From: Candidatus Aminicenantota bacterium
Lineage (GTDB): Bacteria > Acidobacteriota > Aminicenantia > Aminicenantales > Aminicenantaceae
Reading direction: 5' to 3'
Assembly: GCA_016926925.1 (NCBI GenBank)
Contig: JAFGNQ010000470.1
Span: forward strand, 1-15,475
DNA: 15,475 bases
The position numbers were made by a program, and so were the translations under genes. The notes under the pieces were generated by a model. That model saw nothing but the letters and a program-made list of their open reading frames with translations. It was not told the DNA's origin and did not search any database. Positions 14,533 to 15,475 of the stretch are shown piece after piece (the stretch's first letter is position 1; every line of letters starts with the position of its first letter).

Positions 14533-15475
14533 ATGGGAGATTTCCTTCCGAAGATGGTCGTTTCAGAAGAGACTCTTATCCCCTGTTATTTTTTTTTCGG
14601 AGAGGAAAGATTTCTGGCGATGGAATTTATAAGAAATGTGGAAGAAGCCATGACCTCTCCCGAAAGCGAAAAGGCCCATATAGATAGATTGAGTCGGGAG
14701 AATCAAACATGGGCGCACATCATCGACTCTGCTCGAACCGTACCTTTTCTGTTCTCGACGAAGAGAATCATTTTAGTCGAGCTTTCCAGAAAGCAGGATG
14801 AAAACCTGAATTCCTCAGAAAAGGCCGGGCTGAAGAGCTATCTGTCGTCACCGGCCTCCCAAACCGTTCTGATCATCGTGCTCTCAGGCAAGGTAACACG
14901 GAGAACCCCGATCGTTAAATTTTTTATGGAATTCCCTTCTTCGATTGTCTGTGTCAGGGAGCTAAAGCCTCTGCGTGGGAGGATTCTTTTTTCTTGGATT
15001 GAGAGCCAATTTCAGGCCCGAGGAAAGAGTGCTGCCCCGGACGCCCAAAGACGTCTTGTAGAAATCGTCGGATCCGATCTTGCGCGGCTGCACAGCGAGA
15101 TCGTAAAAATCGATACATATCTTGATGAAAAGAAACGCGTTGAGGCGGATGACGTCAATGAGGTCTCAGGGTGGTTCAAATCGTTCGCCGAATGGGAAAT
15201 GACCGACAATCTGGAAAGCGCCGATTGCGACCAATGCTTTAGAGTTTTGGATAATCTTTTTCGGGAAGGAACCCGCCCGGAGTATGTGCTCGGCTTGTTT
15301 GTCAGATTCTTCCGGGACGTATTTATGGCAAAAGTATGGTTGAAGGAAAAGACAAAGGATAAAAGAGAGATATTCAAGGAGTTAAAACCGCAGATTCAGG
15401 AGAAATTCGGTTCATTTTACAAAACAAAGTTTAAAAAATTCTTCGATATGGTCGAAGGAACGAATCGTCAAGAGC
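14533..15475 (+). CDS. holA: DNA polymerase III delta subunit HolA, 3' end cut by window
   Basis: HolA is the clamp-loader subunit that opens the beta clamp. The frame is open from ATG 14533 to the right edge, 314 codons; the family is about 340 aa, so only the last part is missing. Visible: CYFFFGEERFLAMEFI (18-33), the delta-subunit opening 'YxxxGEExxL'; TVPFLFSTKRIILVEL (74-89), the 'pFFsxxRlvvv' strand; SQTVLIIVLSG; SWIESQFQARGKSAAPDAQR (156-175); VGSDLARLHSEIVKI (180-194), the 'GxDLxxLxnEleKL' motif; and a C-terminal helical domain. It starts 4 nt after the lptE stop without a strong Shine-Dalgarno site, so translational coupling is likely. No start further upstream fits. Confidence 0.9.
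   Translation, partial: MGDFLPKMVVSEETLIPCYFFFGEERFLAMEFIRNVEEAMTSPESEKAHIDRLSRENQTWAHIIDSARTVPFLFSTKRIILVELSRKQDENLNSSEKAGLKSYLSSPASQTVLIIVLSGKVTRRTPIVKFFMEFPSSIVCVRELKPLRGRILFSWIESQFQARGKSAAPDAQRRLVEIVGSDLARLHSEIVKIDTYLDEKKRVEADDVNEVSGWFKSFAEWEMTDNLESADCDQCFRVLDNLFREGTRPEYVLGLFVRFFRDVFMAKVWLKEKTKDKREIFKELKPQIQEKFGSFYKTKFKKFFDMVEGTNRQE

Overview
This window looks like a chromosomal housekeeping segment from a Gram-negative (diderm, LPS-making) bacterium of moderate GC content. lpxK, an LpxL-type acyltransferase and lptE all belong to lipid A synthesis or LPS export, and there are two signal-peptide lipoproteins. Gene content and protein style (a leuS-lptE-holA cluster, a secreted Lys/Glu-rich protein with a VEAAKKERERRAK-like segment, a stand-alone methylmalonyl-CoA mutase large chain) would suit an Acidobacteriota/Aminicenantota-like or deltaproteobacteria-like lineage. 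That placement is an impression, not a proof. I see no phage, IS, CRISPR, tRNA, rRNA or defence island.

Layout. Positions 1-1161 (minus): lpxK, overlapping the start of an LpxL/HtrB-family acyltransferase that runs off the left edge. Positions 1285-2151 (plus): an uncharacterised lipoprotein with its own promoter and an intrinsic terminator, convergent with a small secreted coiled-coil protein (2247-2780, minus). Positions 2887-6605 (minus): a secreted M20 amidohydrolase followed after 11 nt by full-length comEC. Positions 6606-6907: a gene-free gap. Positions 6908-9856 (minus): enolase followed by methylmalonyl-CoA mutase large chain. Positions 9933-10617 (minus): an overlapping DUF948/YtxG-like and YtxH-like membrane protein pair. 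Positions 10680-11258 (minus): a 192-aa membrane protein with an LPGPN motif. Positions 11259-11521: a divergent regulatory region with a structured element, a palindrome and a strong leuS promoter. Positions 11522-15475 (plus): leuS-lptE-holA, with holA cut by the right edge.

How the genes fit together. Most are core functions: lipid A building (lpxK, acyltransferase) and LPS transport (lptE), translation (leuS), replication (holA), glycolysis (eno), propionyl/succinyl-CoA interconversion (mcm), DNA uptake (comEC). No coherent new multi-gene system is apparent, and I do not claim one.

The most interesting signal is in the starts. Five minus-strand genes (lpxK, the coiled-coil protein, the M20 hydrolase, the YtxG-like gene and the 192-aa membrane protein) have little or no usable Shine-Dalgarno sequence. 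Each instead has a sigma-70-like element placed so that transcription would begin 0-3 nt before the start codon. Other genes (lipoprotein, eno, ytxH, lptE) have ordinary Shine-Dalgarno sites. This suggests frequent leaderless transcription in this organism. A second oddity is that lpxK carries Glu in place of the P-loop Gly next to the catalytic-loop Lys.
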